Assembly: GCF_014192155.1 (NCBI RefSeq)
Contig: NZ_JACHXO010000002.1
Location: forward strand, 558,001 to 622,000
DNA: 64,000 bases
From: Roseateles terrae
Lineage (GTDB): Bacteria > Pseudomonadota > Gammaproteobacteria > Burkholderiales > Burkholderiaceae_C
Direction of reading: 5' to 3'
Position numbers and translations under genes: made by a program. Below the pieces are notes generated by a model, which saw only the letters and a program-made list of their open reading frames with translations, was not told the DNA's origin and did not search any database. Below, piece by piece: positions 17,766 through 27,466 of the stretch; positions within the stretch are counted from its first letter, which is position 1; each line of letters starts with the position of its first letter.

Positions 17766-18617
17766 TCAGCTCGTCGGTGTCGGTGTACTCACGATCCACC
17801 CTTCCAGTGGATCCGTCTGCGCCGGCATGCCGTAGCCCGGCTGCTCCGACGCCCAACCCGCCTGCATGAGGCAGAGCACCGCATCGAGCTTGTCCCCGCT
17901 GCCGTCATCCACCAGTTCGTCGCGCTGGGCATGCGAGAGCTTGAGCCGCAAGCCCAGCCGCGTGCGCCCCTGCTCCAGCGCATCGACCAGGTCCTTGCGG
18001 GCGATCAACCGCTCGGGCGTCTGTTTGGCCTTGTCGTCGCTCTTGTAGCTACGATTGCCGATCAGCTCACGGGCCAGCAGGCCGGGATACGCCTCCAGCG
18101 CCACCCGGTCCGGATCGCCCGCATGCAGGCCGGGCAGGCTCACGCCAGCGTCGATCATCGGCGGCACGCCCGCGTGCATCATGAAGGCCACCGGTGGATT
18201 CACCCACTTCATGCTCGGCGACGCACCGGCCGGTCCGTCGGTGGCGCGATGGGCAAACTTCTTCCCGACCGGGCGGGCGGCACAGAAGGCGGCGAAGGTC
18301 TCGCGGATCTGGTCGCGGCTCAGGGACGCGTAATGCGCCATCAGCGGCGCCCATTCGGTGGGCCATCCCAGCGCCAGCACCAGCTCACGCGAATGTCCGA
18401 AGGGCAGATCAAAACCGCCCACCCAGCCCTGCCCTGGCGCCACCGGCTCGGCAAGCCAGGCCGCATAGTCGGTCAGCGATGTCATCGCCCGCTGGCTCTC
18501 CAGCCGGATCACGGCGCCTTGGCGGCGCCCCAGCGCCAGCCGGATCGGCTTGCGGTTCGAGGGCGCGCTGGAGAAGTCCACGCCGATCAGCGTGAGGGGA
18601 GCGGAGGAACGGGTCAT
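17766..18617 (-). CDS. DUF429 family protein
   Basis: A 283-residue protein of the DUF429 family (RNase H-like fold, function not established). It opens with LIGVDFSSAPSNRKPI, the usual acidic first-strand motif of the family, and contains GFDLPFG and EAYPGLLARELIG. It begins by a four-base ATGA overlap with the histidine kinase gene, so it is the third gene of a response regulator-kinase-DUF429 operon. Nothing in the sequence says how it relates to the sensor pair. Confidence 0.75.
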   Translation of the reverse strand: MTRSSAPLTLIGVDFSSAPSNRKPIRLALGRRQGAVIRLESQRAMTSLTDYAAWLAEPVAPGQGWVGGFDLPFGHSRELVLALGWPTEWAPLMAHYASLSRDQIRETFAAFCAARPVGKKFAHRATDGPAGASPSMKWVNPPVAFMMHAGVPPMIDAGVSLPGLHAGDPDRVALEAYPGLLARELIGNRSYKSDDKAKQTPERLIARKDLVDALEQGRTRLGLRLKLSHAQRDELVDDGSGDKLDAVLCLMQAGWASEQPGYGMPAQTDPLEGWIVSTPTPTS

Positions 18618-20146
18618 GGACGCGGAGGATACGAGGTCTGTGGGGTGGTCGCGGCGGCAGCAGCCGTCGCCACGGACGCCACGGACGCCACGGACGCCAC
18701 GGACGGTACAGGCACCGCAGGCGCTGCCGGAAACGCCATGGTGACCACAGTGCCCTGCGGCTGCACCGCCTCGAGCGACACCGTGCCCCCGTGCAGCACC
18801 ACGATTTCCCGCACGATCGCCAGACCCAGGCCCGACCCCTGCGCATCCGGCCGCGCCCGGTAGAAGCGCTCGAAGGCCCGTTCACGGTCCGCCTCGGACA
18901 TGCCCGTGCCATTGTCTTCCACCTGCACGCAGACCCGGTCCGCCTCTCGCAAGACTCGCACGGTGACGGCCGCGCCGCGTCCTGCGTACTGGAGCGCATT
19001 GTCGAGCAGGTTGCTCAGCGCCTCGCGGATCAGCATGGGCCGGCCGTCGATGGTGGTGTCCGCGTCCGTGTCGTCCACGCCGAGGTCCATGTCCGCCGCC
19101 AGCGCTCGAGGGACCATCGCCAGCGCCACCGCCCGGCACAGGGCCGCCAGGTCGATCCGCTCCACCGGCAAGGCCGACGCGCCTTCAGGGCCCGACCGCG
19201 CCAGCATCAACAGCTGGCTGACCAGATGCGCACTGTGCAGCGCACTCTGGTGCACCTTCTGCAGCCGCGACACCGCCTCTTCACTTTGCGACGTGCGCAC
19301 CGCCTGCAGGGCGAGCTCGGTCTGGCTGCGCAGGCCCGCCAGCGGCGTGCGCAGCTGATGGGCCGCATCGTCGATGAAGCGGCGCTGCACCTCCATGCTG
19401 CGCCGCACCTTCGTCAGCAGGGCATTCACCGCTTCAGCCAGGCCGCGCACTTCCACCGGGGCGGTGTCCAGCCGGATCGGCGCCAGATCTTCAGGATCCC
19501 GCCCGTCCACTTCGCGCCGCAGCGTGGTCAGGGACGACAAGCCCGCCCGGATGCCGAAGTGCACCACCAGCGTCAGCAGCGCCCCCAGCAGGGACAACGG
19601 CAGGACGGTGTCGAGCAGGATGCCCCGCGCCAGCGCACCACTGCTGGCGCGCGATTTTGCCACCTGCACCAGCAGCGCCTGTTCCGGCCCGTTGAGTCCG
19701 CCGCCCATGCGCACATAGAGCGCTGCCTGCCGCACCGGAATGACCTTGCTGCCTTCCCGCATCTCGCCATTGTGGAACTCCGGCACGCCGAAGCGCTGGG
19801 GCTGCGTCACGGGGATCGGCGGCAGATGCTGATTGCCCAGCACGAAGTTCCCCGGCGGCGAGCTGACCATGTACATCAGCGGGTCGCTGGGATCGGATTC
19901 GAGGATGTCCTGCGCCGCCCGCGGAAAGTCGATCAACAGGCCGGATTCCAGCGGCTGGATGCGACGGGACAGTGCCCGCGTCGCCGTCGAGAGCGAAGCA
20001 TCGATCTCGCGGTTGGCATACGAGAGTGCCAGCTTGAAGGTGAAGATGCCCGCTGCCGCCCACAGCACGATCTGCGGCAGGATCAGCCACAGGAACAGCT
20101 GGCGGTGCAGGGACAACGTCGGCGGGGCCGACCCGCGGGTGTTCAT
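18614..20146 (-). CDS. Sensor histidine kinase (TctE/QseC-like)
   Basis: A 510-residue membrane kinase. Transmembrane segments lie near residues 18-40 and 176-198 around a 135-residue periplasmic sensor, followed by HAMP, then HisKA with His263 in AAHQLRTPLAG. The ATPase domain has NLLDNALQYA, EDNGTGM and GSGLGLAIV. It autophosphorylates and passes phosphate to the adjacent regulator. The layout resembles TctE, which controls tricarboxylate uptake in other proteobacteria; no tctCBA is in the window, so the signal is unknown. The C-terminus is an Ala/Val/Ser tail encoded by a 9-bp tandem repeat. ATGA overlaps exist at both ends. Confidence 0.88.
   Translation of the reverse strand: MNTRGSAPPTLSLHRQLFLWLILPQIVLWAAAGIFTFKLALSYANREIDASLSTATRALSRRIQPLESGLLIDFPRAAQDILESDPSDPLMYMVSSPPGNFVLGNQHLPPIPVTQPQRFGVPEFHNGEMREGSKVIPVRQAALYVRMGGGLNGPEQALLVQVAKSRASSGALARGILLDTVLPLSLLGALLTLVVHFGIRAGLSSLTTLRREVDGRDPEDLAPIRLDTAPVEVRGLAEAVNALLTKVRRSMEVQRRFIDDAAHQLRTPLAGLRSQTELALQAVRTSQSEEAVSRLQKVHQSALHSAHLVSQLLMLARSGPEGASALPVERIDLAALCRAVALAMVPRALAADMDLGVDDTDADTTIDGRPMLIREALSNLLDNALQYAGRGAAVTVRVLREADRVCVQVEDNGTGMSEADRERAFERFYRARPDAQGSGLGLAIVREIVVLHGGTVSLEAVQPQGTVVTMAFPAAPAVPVPSVASVASVASVATAAAAATTPQTSYPPRP
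18669..18705. repeat. 9-bp tandem repeat in kinase 3' end
   Basis: CCACGGACG occurs four times in a row. On the minus strand it encodes repeated Val-Ala-Ser in the C-terminal tail of the histidine kinase. Unit changes would keep frame. Confidence 0.85.
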
Positions 20147-20850
20147 CGCGACGCGGTCTCCGCCCGCTCCACCGAGCGTTCGGCTTCGAGCAGATACCCC
20201 AGGCCGCGCAGTGTGCGGATGTTCAGCCCGCTCTGGCCCAGCTTCTTGCGCAGCCGGTGGATGTAGACCTCCACCGACCCGCTGCCATCCGATGCGCCTT
20301 CACCACCGGCCCAGGCCGCGGTGATCTCTTCCTTGGTCACGACGTTGTCCCGCCGCGAGGTCAGCAGCTCCAGCAGACACCATTCCCGCTGGGTAAGGTC
20401 CAGGACTTCGCCGTTGAGCAGCGCGCGCCGGTTGGGCCGGTCCAGCACCAGGCCGGGGGACGGCTCGGTGGACTCCTGCGCGGTCGCCTGACCGCGTCGC
20501 AGCAGCGCGTTCACACGCGCCAGCAGCTCGGGGAAGTCAAACGGCTTCACGAGATAGTCGTCCGCGCCGGCATTCAGGCCATTGACCCGGTCGTCCACCC
20601 GGTCACGGGCGGTGAGGATCAGCACCGGCACCCGGGAGCCCTGGCGCCGCGCCTGGCGCAGCACGTCCATACCGTCCACATAGGGCAACCCGAGATCCAG
20701 GATGGCCACATCAAAGGGTTGCCGGGTGAGGAGGTAGTCGGCCACCGGCCCGTTGGGCGCATGCTCCACCTCGAAGCCGGCGCCCTGGAACTGGGACACC
20801 AGCGCATCGGTCAGCATGGGATCGTCTTCGGCGATCAGGAGTCTGGGCAT
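20143..20850 (-). CDS. OmpR-family response regulator (TctD/QseB-like)
   Basis: A 235-residue regulator with an N-terminal receiver domain (acid pocket Glu8/Asp9/Asp10, phospho-acceptor Asp52 in LDLGLP, Lys102 in LVKPF) and a C-terminal winged helix (about residues 135-225, ending NIRTLRGLGYLLEAE). The ATG at 20850 begins MPRLLIAEDD and is preferred to the longer frame. Its stop overlaps the kinase start (ATGA), so both are made together. It is divergent from a sugar transporter gene; the AT-rich region between them, with direct repeats, is a plausible target. Confidence 0.9.
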   Translation of the reverse strand: MPRLLIAEDDPMLTDALVSQFQGAGFEVEHAPNGPVADYLLTRQPFDVAILDLGLPYVDGMDVLRQARRQGSRVPVLILTARDRVDDRVNGLNAGADDYLVKPFDFPELLARVNALLRRGQATAQESTEPSPGLVLDRPNRRALLNGEVLDLTQREWCLLELLTSRRDNVVTKEEITAAWAGGEGASDGSGSVEVYIHRLRKKLGQSGLNIRTLRGLGYLLEAERSVERAETASR

Positions 20851-21253
20851 GGGCAACAACAGGGGCCTGGATGGCAATCGTGCAAGCGTAACTGATCGGT
20901 TCCCGACTCCGCACCGTGACAGGGCGCCTGCGCCCCATCGCGGGACGGCGCGCCGTGCCGCCGCAGCCCCCTTCAGGCTTAACGAACCCTGATGTTAACT
21001 GGCTTCCAGTGTTTAATTTTCGGTTAATTTTTCTGCAAGAGTTCAGTGGGATAGCCCAACAAATCGGCGCATCAACCAAGGTCCTAGCATGGTTTTAGGT
21101 AGTAACCCTAGGGAACTCTCGTTCAGCTTGTTTTAAAGTTTCGTTCAAGTTGAGAGGGATTCAATCCCCGCCGAGGAGCGCATCGCTGTCCCGCATTCGG
21201 GTCAGCGGCTGGCCTGCTCGGATTCCCAAGCCGCTCACTACAGGCCATTGGAC
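20851..21253. promoter_or_regulatory. Divergent AT-rich promoter region
   Basis: About 400 bases between the response regulator and the MFS gene. The stretch 20985-21165 is far richer in A and T than its surroundings, with two TTAATTTT copies (around 21015 and 21026), a CCCTAGGG palindrome near 21107 and a pair of 12-base direct repeats. No open frame of coding quality is seen. It probably holds promoters for both genes. Confidence 0.6.
21119..21152. promoter_or_regulatory. Paired direct repeats, 22-bp spacing
   Basis: TCGTTCAGCTTG at 21119-21130 and TCGTTCAAGTTG at 21141-21152 match at 10 of 12 bases, and their starts are 22 bp apart, two helical turns. Such spacing suits a dimeric or tandemly binding regulator upstream of the transporter gene. 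Confidence 0.5.
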
Positions 21254-22504
21254 ATGAACGCTTCGTCTCGCCCCGCCTCCCCGCCGCGCTACGGCATGCC
21301 GTTGCTGACGGCGCTGTTCTTCGGATGGGGTCTCATCACCTCGTTGAACGACGTGTTGATCCCGCACCTCAAGGCCGTGTTCTCGCTGAACTACGTGCAG
21401 GCCATGCTGGTGCAGTTCTGCTTCTTCGGCGCCTACTTCCTGGTGTCGCTGCCTGCCGGGCAGGTGGTGCGTCGCTGGGGTTACCAGCGCGGTATGGTGA
21501 TCGGCCTGGTGATCGCCGCCATCGGATGCGCCCTCTTCTACCCCGCGGCCACCTTCCAGACCTATGGCTGGTTCCTGGCCGCGCTGTTTGTTTTGGCCAG
21601 CGGCGTGACGCTGCTGCAGGTGGCCGCCAATCCGTATGTGACCCTGCTGGGTCCGGAGAATGAAGCCTCGCGGCGCCTGACCTGGACGCAGGCCTTCAAC
21701 TCGCTCGGCACCACCGTTGGCCCGCTGTTCGGCGCCACGCTGATCCTGGCTGCGGCCGACAACGCCGCCGCCGAAGCCACCGCTGTGCGCGGCCCCTACC
21801 TGGGGCTGGCCGCCGCGCTGCTGGCGATTGCGGTGGTGCTGATGGTGGTGAAGCTGCCCAAGGTCGGCGACACCGGCAACACCCGGGTGGCGGATCACAC
21901 CCCGCCGGCCTGGCGCCATCGCCATCTGGTGCTGGGCGTGCTGGCCATCTTTGTGTACGTGGGCGCTGAAGTGTCCATCGGCAGCTTCCTGGTGAGCGTG
22001 ATGAGTTCGCCGGAAGTCGCTGGTTTGTCCGAAAGCGATGCCGGTCACCGCCTGGCCCTGTATTGGGGGGGCGCGATGGTGGGCCGCTTCATCGGCGCCT
22101 GGGCGATGAAGCGCATGTCTGCCGCCCGCCTGATGACGGGCTGCGCCGTCGGGGCGGTGGTGCTGCTGGCAGTGGCCATGGCCACCGGCGGTCACCTGAC
22201 GATGTGGGCCCTGCTGGCCGTCGGCCTGTGCAACGCCATCATGTTCCCCACCATCTTCTCGCTGGCGCTGGAACGTCTGGGCCCCCGCACCGAACAGGGC
22301 TCCGGCCTGCTGTGCATGGCCATCGTCGGCGGCGCCCTGGTGCCGCTGGTCCAGGGCGCCCTGGCCGACAGCCACGGCCTGATGCCGTCCTTCGTGGTGC
22401 CGCTGGTCTGCTACGTCTACATCGCCTACTACGCCGCCCGCGGTCACCGGGTGGTGCCGGTGGCATCGAAGACGACGCCGGCAGCCGCCGCTGTGCGGAC
22501 CTGA
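21254..22504 (+). CDS. Sugar MFS transporter (FucP/GluP family)
   Basis: A 416-residue major facilitator protein with about twelve transmembrane segments. It resembles the FHS family (fucose, glucose/galactose:H+ symporters): an early [20 protein letters not shown], then [24 protein letters not shown] and, in the second half, SIGSFLVSV and [13 protein letters not shown]. The substrate cannot be assigned from sequence. A TTG two codons earlier is an alternative start; the ATG at 21254 has AGG about nine bases upstream. It stands alone on the plus strand behind a long AT-rich regulatory region. Confidence 0.85.
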   Translation: MNASSRPASPPRYGMPLLTALFFGWGLITSLNDVLIPHLKAVFSLNYVQAMLVQFCFFGAYFLVSLPAGQVVRRWGYQRGMVIGLVIAAIGCALFYPAATFQTYGWFLAALFVLASGVTLLQVAANPYVTLLGPENEASRRLTWTQAFNSLGTTVGPLFGATLILAAADNAAAEATAVRGPYLGLAAALLAIAVVLMVVKLPKVGDTGNTRVADHTPPAWRHRHLVLGVLAIFVYVGAEVSIGSFLVSVMSSPEVAGLSESDAGHRLALYWGGAMVGRFIGAWAMKRMSAARLMTGCAVGAVVLLAVAMATGGHLTMWALLAVGLCNAIMFPTIFSLALERLGPRTEQGSGLLCMAIVGGALVPLVQGALADSHGLMPSFVVPLVCYVYIAYYAARGHRVVPVASKTTPAAAAVRT

Positions 22505-22680
22505 GCCTGACGCGGACGACGCCGGGGGCGGCCAGCCGCTGCCCGGTGGGTGCTGTTGCCACCTGCATCGGCGACACCCGTCCGCCCGATTCGAGACTTT
22601 TCACCATGGCGCGGGCTTGTTGCGGCCGCCCTGGGGCGGGCCAGCATTGACGCGGCCTCCAAGTCGCCCAATGCTTGGGC

Positions 22681-24366
22681 ATGTTCCAACGCGAGCTGGC
22701 CCGTGCCCTTGATCTGAGCCGCCGTGGCGCCTATCGCGACGCCACCGACGCCCTGGAGCGCTCCCTCGCCGCCGCCAGCGACGACCGCGAGCGCGTGCTC
22801 ACCCTCACCGCGCTGGCCCATATCCTGCCCCGTCAGGGGGACCTCCAGGCGGCCCTGCGCCGTGCCAGCGAGGCGGTGGCCCTGGCCCGGCAAACGCCGG
22901 GCGAAGGCTACGACACCCGGCTGGCCGAAGCGCTGACCGAACTCTCCTTTGTGTATTCCCAGTTTCTGATGGGCCGGGACGCCCTGCAGGCGGCCGGCCA
23001 GGCCCTGGCCGCTGCACGCCTGGCGCGGGACCCGGTGCGGGAAGCCTGGGCACTGAACCGGCTGGCGGTGGCCTATGCGGCCATGGATCAGACGGAGCAG
23101 GCCTGCCAGGACACGCTGCAGGCGCTGGAGATTGCGCAGGGGCGCGTGGACCGCGAACGTGCCGATGCAGACCGGGAACTGCTGCTCTCCTGCCTGAACA
23201 ACCTCGCGCATTTCTGGCTGCAGGCGCACGGCGAAGCCCTGCGCAACAACGACCGCAGCGCTGCGGCCGAAGCGCTTGCGCAGGCGGGACCCTATGCAGA
23301 GCGCGCGGCGACGCTGGTGCGGGGGGAGCCCAATCCGTTCATCATTGCGGTGACCCTGTCCAACCAGGTGGAGCACCTGCTGGGGGCCGGTGAACATGCG
23401 CAGGCGGCTGCGCTCATTGACGAATACGACGGGCTGTCCCGCCTTCACGGCTACGCCGGCATGCAGCGGCAGGCGCAGGCGCAGCGTGCGCTGATGAACC
23501 TCAAGGGTCGGCCGTCCGAGGTCGAGGCGGCGGTGTCCACCATCCAGCGCCTGCTCTCCGGCCAGGAGCCGCCGCCGCTGCCGGCCCGGATGCGCCGGCA
23601 GATGTCGCTGGCGATGTATCAGGCCTGCAAGGCCCGCAACGACTTTGCCCGCGCCCTGGCCGCCCACGAGCAGCTGTCCGACCTGGAGCGTCAGTCCGCC
23701 CGCAGTGCCATGGCGCTTCAGACGGAAGCCATGCTGATCCGGCAGGAATTCGAGCAGGCGCAGGCCCGGGCGGAACATGCGCTGCAGGATGCGCGTCGCG
23801 AGCGGGAGCGGGCCGACCATGCCGAGCAGGAACACAGCAAGCTCAAGCGCCAGGCCGACGAACTGGGCCGCATGGCCCATGAGGATGCATTGACGGGTCT
23901 GAACAACCGGCGCCATGCCGAATTCGCCCTGCCGCTGCTGCTCGAGCGGGCCCGGCAGGAGCGCCGGCCGATCGCGCTGGGGCTCCTGGATGTGGATTAT
24001 TTCAAGCGGGTCAACGACACCTGGGGCCACGGCATGGGCGATCTGGTGCTGCAACAGGTGGCCCTGTGCCTGCGCAAGCAACTGCGCGCGGCCGACCTGC
24101 TGGCGCGTGTCGGCGGCGAAGAGTTCATGCTGGTGTTTGTGGGTGTGCCGTCCGCGCGGGCGCAGGAGATCTGCGAGCGGCTGCGCGCCGCGATTGCTCG
24201 CCATGCGTGGAATGAACTGGCACCCAAGCTGACGCTGACGGTCAGCATTGGTCTTTCCACGGCGGAATCACCGGACCACCCGCAGACGCTCGTCGAGACG
24301 GCCGACCAGGCGCTCTACGCCGCCAAGAATGGCGGGCGCAACCGCGTGCATCAGATGAGCTGCTGA
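22681..24366 (+). CDS. Cytosolic TPR-GGDEF diguanylate cyclase
   Basis: A 561-residue protein without signal or membrane segments. The N-terminal 330 residues are helical TPR-like repeats, followed by a coiled-coil stretch (about 345-400) and a GGDEF domain that makes cyclic di-GMP from GTP. The active-site motif is GGEEF, and an RxxD (RAAD) inhibitory site lies five residues before it, so product inhibition is expected. The architecture suggests that protein binding to the TPR part controls output. The frame also opens at a TTG two codons earlier. Its 3' end converges on a chemotaxis receptor gene six bases away. Confidence 0.88.
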   Translation: MFQRELARALDLSRRGAYRDATDALERSLAAASDDRERVLTLTALAHILPRQGDLQAALRRASEAVALARQTPGEGYDTRLAEALTELSFVYSQFLMGRDALQAAGQALAAARLARDPVREAWALNRLAVAYAAMDQTEQACQDTLQALEIAQGRVDRERADADRELLLSCLNNLAHFWLQAHGEALRNNDRSAAAEALAQAGPYAERAATLVRGEPNPFIIAVTLSNQVEHLLGAGEHAQAAALIDEYDGLSRLHGYAGMQRQAQAQRALMNLKGRPSEVEAAVSTIQRLLSGQEPPPLPARMRRQMSLAMYQACKARNDFARALAAHEQLSDLERQSARSAMALQTEAMLIRQEFEQAQARAEHALQDARRERERADHAEQEHSKLKRQADELGRMAHEDALTGLNNRRHAEFALPLLLERARQERRPIALGLLDVDYFKRVNDTWGHGMGDLVLQQVALCLRKQLRAADLLARVGGEEFMLVFVGVPSARAQEICERLRAAIARHAWNELAPKLTLTVSIGLSTAESPDHPQTLVETADQALYAAKNGGRNRVHQMSC

Positions 24367-24372
24367 CCCCGA

Positions 24373-25929
24373 TCAGGCGAGTTTGAACACCGACACCGAT
24401 TGAGACAGCGCATCCGCCTGCTGCTGCAGGCTCTGCGCGGCGGCCGCCGACTCCTCCACCAACGCCGCGTTCTGCTGCGTCATCTGGTCCAGCTGCGAAA
24501 TGGCCGTGCCGATCTGGTGAATGCCGCTGCTCTGTTCCGCCGTGGCATGGCTGATCTCCGACACGATGCGGGACACCCGGCCGATCGACTCCGAGATCTC
24601 GCGCATCGTGCCGCCAGCGCGCTCCACCAGTTCGGCGCCGCTGGCGACGGCCTCGCCGCTGGTCTGGATCAGCTGCTTGATCTCCTTGGCCGCTTCGGCG
24701 CTGCGCTGCGCCAGGGTGCGGACTTCCGCCGCCACCACCGCAAAACCGCGGCCCTGCTCGCCCGCACGCGCCGCTTCCACGGCTGCGTTGAGCGCCAGGA
24801 TGTTCGTCTGGAAGGCGATGCCGTCGATGGTGCCGATGATGTCGGCAATGCGGTCGGACGAGGCACTGATGCGACCCATGGTCTGCACCACGTCGCCCAC
24901 GACGGCGACCCCCCGCTCCGCCACGTTAGCCGCCTCGGAGGCCAACGCATTGGCCTGGCGCGCCGAGTCCGCGTTGTGCTGGACGCTCGCGGTCAACTGC
25001 TCCATGGCCGACGCCGTTTCCTCCAGATTGGAGGCGGCCTGTTCGGTGCGATTGCTCAGATCATGCGCACCCGCCGCCACCTCGCGGGAGGCGGTGGCGA
25101 TGCTGTCAGTGGCGCTGCGCACTTCGCTAACCACGCCGCGGATCGACACCTGCATGCCCTGCACGCCGCGCATCATGGCGGCGGTCTCGTCGTTGCCCTG
25201 CACCTCCACCGACTGGCTGAGGTCCCGCTGCGCAATGCGTTCCGTGGTGAGCACCGCCTGCGACAAAGGCGTCAGGATGGAGCCGATGTTGAAGAAGGTG
25301 AACACACCGATGCCCAGGGCACCCAGCACCATCACCGCCGTCAGCGCCAGGCGCACATGCCGCTCCTCGGCATCCATGCGCTGCACCTCGCTGGCCCCGC
25401 GATTCACCACGGTCTTGGTGAGCTCGGCGAGCTGCTTGTCCATCTCGCGGATCGGACCCTTGATGGGTTCGGTGGCGCGGTTGACTTCGGCCGAGTCGGT
25501 GAAGTCGTCATTCAGGATGCGGGCAACGATGGCGTCCAGGCCGCTTTTGTAGCTGACCATGTTGGTCTTCATCGCGCCGGGGATGGTCTTGACCTCGGGG
25601 GGCACGTCCAGGCCCTCGATCACCTCGAGGCTTTTGAGTGTGGACTCGTAAGCCTTCTGCCACTCCTCGTGGTAGCGCTTCACGGCGCCCTGCTCGCCCA
25701 TGTTGATGATCATGTCCTTCTCGAACCGGCGCAGAGTGCCCACGCCCGCGCGGACATCCGCAAGTTGTGCCAGCGACTCCACGTCGTTGCCGACATAGTG
25801 CTGGAAATCACGCTTGGTCTTGGCCATGGCCCACAGGCCGTCGCCGCCAATGAGCAGCAGCGCCAGCACCGACAGCAGGCCCAGGGCCATGAGACGCGCC
25901 CGGATGGTGAAGTTGCGCAAGGACCGCAT
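24373..25929 (-). CDS. Methyl-accepting chemotaxis protein
   Basis: A 518-residue Tsr-type receptor. The first transmembrane segment lies near residues 12-33, followed by a four-helix-bundle periplasmic sensor of about 155 residues, a second segment near 190-212, HAMP, and a cytoplasmic signalling hairpin whose tip carries [21 protein letters not shown]. Flanking methylation helices contain paired Glu/Gln sites. There is no NWETF-type C-terminal tether for CheR/CheB. It signals ligand to the CheA-CheW array. The ligand is unknown; its neighbours (hut genes, diguanylate cyclase) do not settle it. Confidence 0.92.
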   Translation of the reverse strand: MRSLRNFTIRARLMALGLLSVLALLLIGGDGLWAMAKTKRDFQHYVGNDVESLAQLADVRAGVGTLRRFEKDMIINMGEQGAVKRYHEEWQKAYESTLKSLEVIEGLDVPPEVKTIPGAMKTNMVSYKSGLDAIVARILNDDFTDSAEVNRATEPIKGPIREMDKQLAELTKTVVNRGASEVQRMDAEERHVRLALTAVMVLGALGIGVFTFFNIGSILTPLSQAVLTTERIAQRDLSQSVEVQGNDETAAMMRGVQGMQVSIRGVVSEVRSATDSIATASREVAAGAHDLSNRTEQAASNLEETASAMEQLTASVQHNADSARQANALASEAANVAERGVAVVGDVVQTMGRISASSDRIADIIGTIDGIAFQTNILALNAAVEAARAGEQGRGFAVVAAEVRTLAQRSAEAAKEIKQLIQTSGEAVASGAELVERAGGTMREISESIGRVSRIVSEISHATAEQSSGIHQIGTAISQLDQMTQQNAALVEESAAAAQSLQQQADALSQSVSVFKLA

Positions 25930-26091
25930 AGTTCTTTTCCCAACGTTAATCGCCGTCTGGGCAGCGTAGCAAACGTCGGGTCAGTCGGGATAGGCCCTGA
26001 GGTCGATGCGCATCGAACATTCAGGGGATATTGGCAATGGTTGCGCAACCGTCGGCCTTCGATCGCGCCAGGAATCGGGCTGGCGCTGGCC
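25930..26091. other. Intergenic region, MCP promoter
   Basis: About 160 bases between the hutF stop and the receptor start. It should carry the receptor promoter. I see no convincing terminator for hutF and no sigma-28-type element that I would assert. Confidence 0.35.
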
Positions 26092-27453
26092 TCAGGTGCC
26101 CCAGCACGCCTGCATGACGTCGGCGAAGCGCTGCGTCCGCGCGTCATCGCGCAGCGGCCGCGACTGGCCAGCGACAAACACCTCCGACCAAGGCTGGCCC
26201 TGGCTGGCGAAGATCAGACCGTCCATCAGCGATGCGGTCGGCAGGCCGGCCAGGCCGCAGCCCGGCACGTCCAGCACCAGGAAGTCGGCGCGGGCGCCGG
26301 GCACCAGCCCCCAGGTCTTCATCCCTGCAGCGGCGGCGCTGCCCTGCAGGCAGGCGTCGAACAGGCGCGCCGCCGTGCTCGGCTGTCGTCCCGGCAGCGC
26401 CGCCACATTGCGCCGCTGCTGGCCCAGCCGCTGACCGTATTCCAGCCAGCGCAGCTCCTCCACCCAGCCTCGGGTGACCTGGCTGTCGGAGCCCACCGTC
26501 ATCGGCACGCCGGCGGCGAGCCAGCCGTCCAGATCAGCCAGGCCGTCGCCCAGATTTGCCTCGGTGCCGGGGCAGATCACCACGCCGGCGCCGCTGGCCC
26601 CGATCCGGTCGATCTCGCCCCGGGTGCTGTGCGTCGCATGCACCAGTTGCCAGCGAGCGTCGAGGCCGTAGTCCGCCAGCGCTGCGAGCGGCCGCTGGCC
26701 GGTGGCGGCCAGGCAGTCCCGCACTTCCTGCTGCTGCTCCGCCACGTGGATGTGGATCGGCACCGCAGCGGTGCCCACCCGGTGCTGGAGCTGGCGGATG
26801 TCGTCCGCGTGGGCCGCCCGCAGGGAGTGCAGCGCAACGCCCGCCGACACCAGCGGCAGCCCGGCGGCATTGATGCGCTGACAGGCGCGCCAGACCCAGT
26901 CGGCATCGGTGCGAAACCGCCGCTGCGTGTCCCGCAGGCCGGTCTCGGCAAAGCCGGCATGGGCATACAGCACCGGCAGCAGGGTCAGGCCGATGCCGGC
27001 GTCCTGCGCGGCATCGGCGAGTGCCCAGCTCATCGCGAGTTCGTCGTCGTAGGCCTGGCCGTCTTCGCGACGATGCAGATAGTGGAATTCACAGACCTGG
27101 GTGTAGCCGCCGGCCAGCAGCTCGGTGTAGAGCTGCGTCGCGATGACGCGCAACTGGTCCGGGGTGATGCGCAGCGCCACGCCATACATGCGCTCGCGCC
27201 ACGACCAGAAATCGTCGTTGTCCTTTGCCCGCTGCTCCGCCAGTCCGGCAAAGGCGCGCTGGAAGGCATGGCTGTGCGCGTCCACCAGGGACGGCACCAC
27301 CGGGCCGGACAGTCGCCGCGCCCCTTCGGGTGCGGGCAGACCCGACCGCACATCCAGCCAGTGGCCGTCCGGCCCGACGCGCAGCAGCACGTCTGGCTGC
27401 CAGCGCCCGTCCAGCCAGGCCAGCGGGGCATGGAACACGGTCGTCGCGCTCAT
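26092..27453 (-). CDS. hutF: Formimidoylglutamate deiminase
   Basis: A 453-residue amidohydrolase that deaminates N-formimidoyl-L-glutamate to N-formyl-L-glutamate, the step that defines the five-enzyme histidine pathway. The metal-binding motif DAHSHAFQRAF, the HVAEQQQE segment and the late GSDSQ motif are those of HutF within the amidohydrolase superfamily. It is the last gene of the minus-strand hut operon, 13 bases after hutG. HutG downstream in the pathway then releases formate. Confidence 0.92.
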   Translation of the reverse strand: MSATTVFHAPLAWLDGRWQPDVLLRVGPDGHWLDVRSGLPAPEGARRLSGPVVPSLVDAHSHAFQRAFAGLAEQRAKDNDDFWSWRERMYGVALRITPDQLRVIATQLYTELLAGGYTQVCEFHYLHRREDGQAYDDELAMSWALADAAQDAGIGLTLLPVLYAHAGFAETGLRDTQRRFRTDADWVWRACQRINAAGLPLVSAGVALHSLRAAHADDIRQLQHRVGTAAVPIHIHVAEQQQEVRDCLAATGQRPLAALADYGLDARWQLVHATHSTRGEIDRIGASGAGVVICPGTEANLGDGLADLDGWLAAGVPMTVGSDSQVTRGWVEELRWLEYGQRLGQQRRNVAALPGRQPSTAARLFDACLQGSAAAAGMKTWGLVPGARADFLVLDVPGCGLAGLPTASLMDGLIFASQGQPWSEVFVAGQSRPLRDDARTQRFADVMQACWGT

Positions 27454-27466
27454 GGGGCCGGCATCC

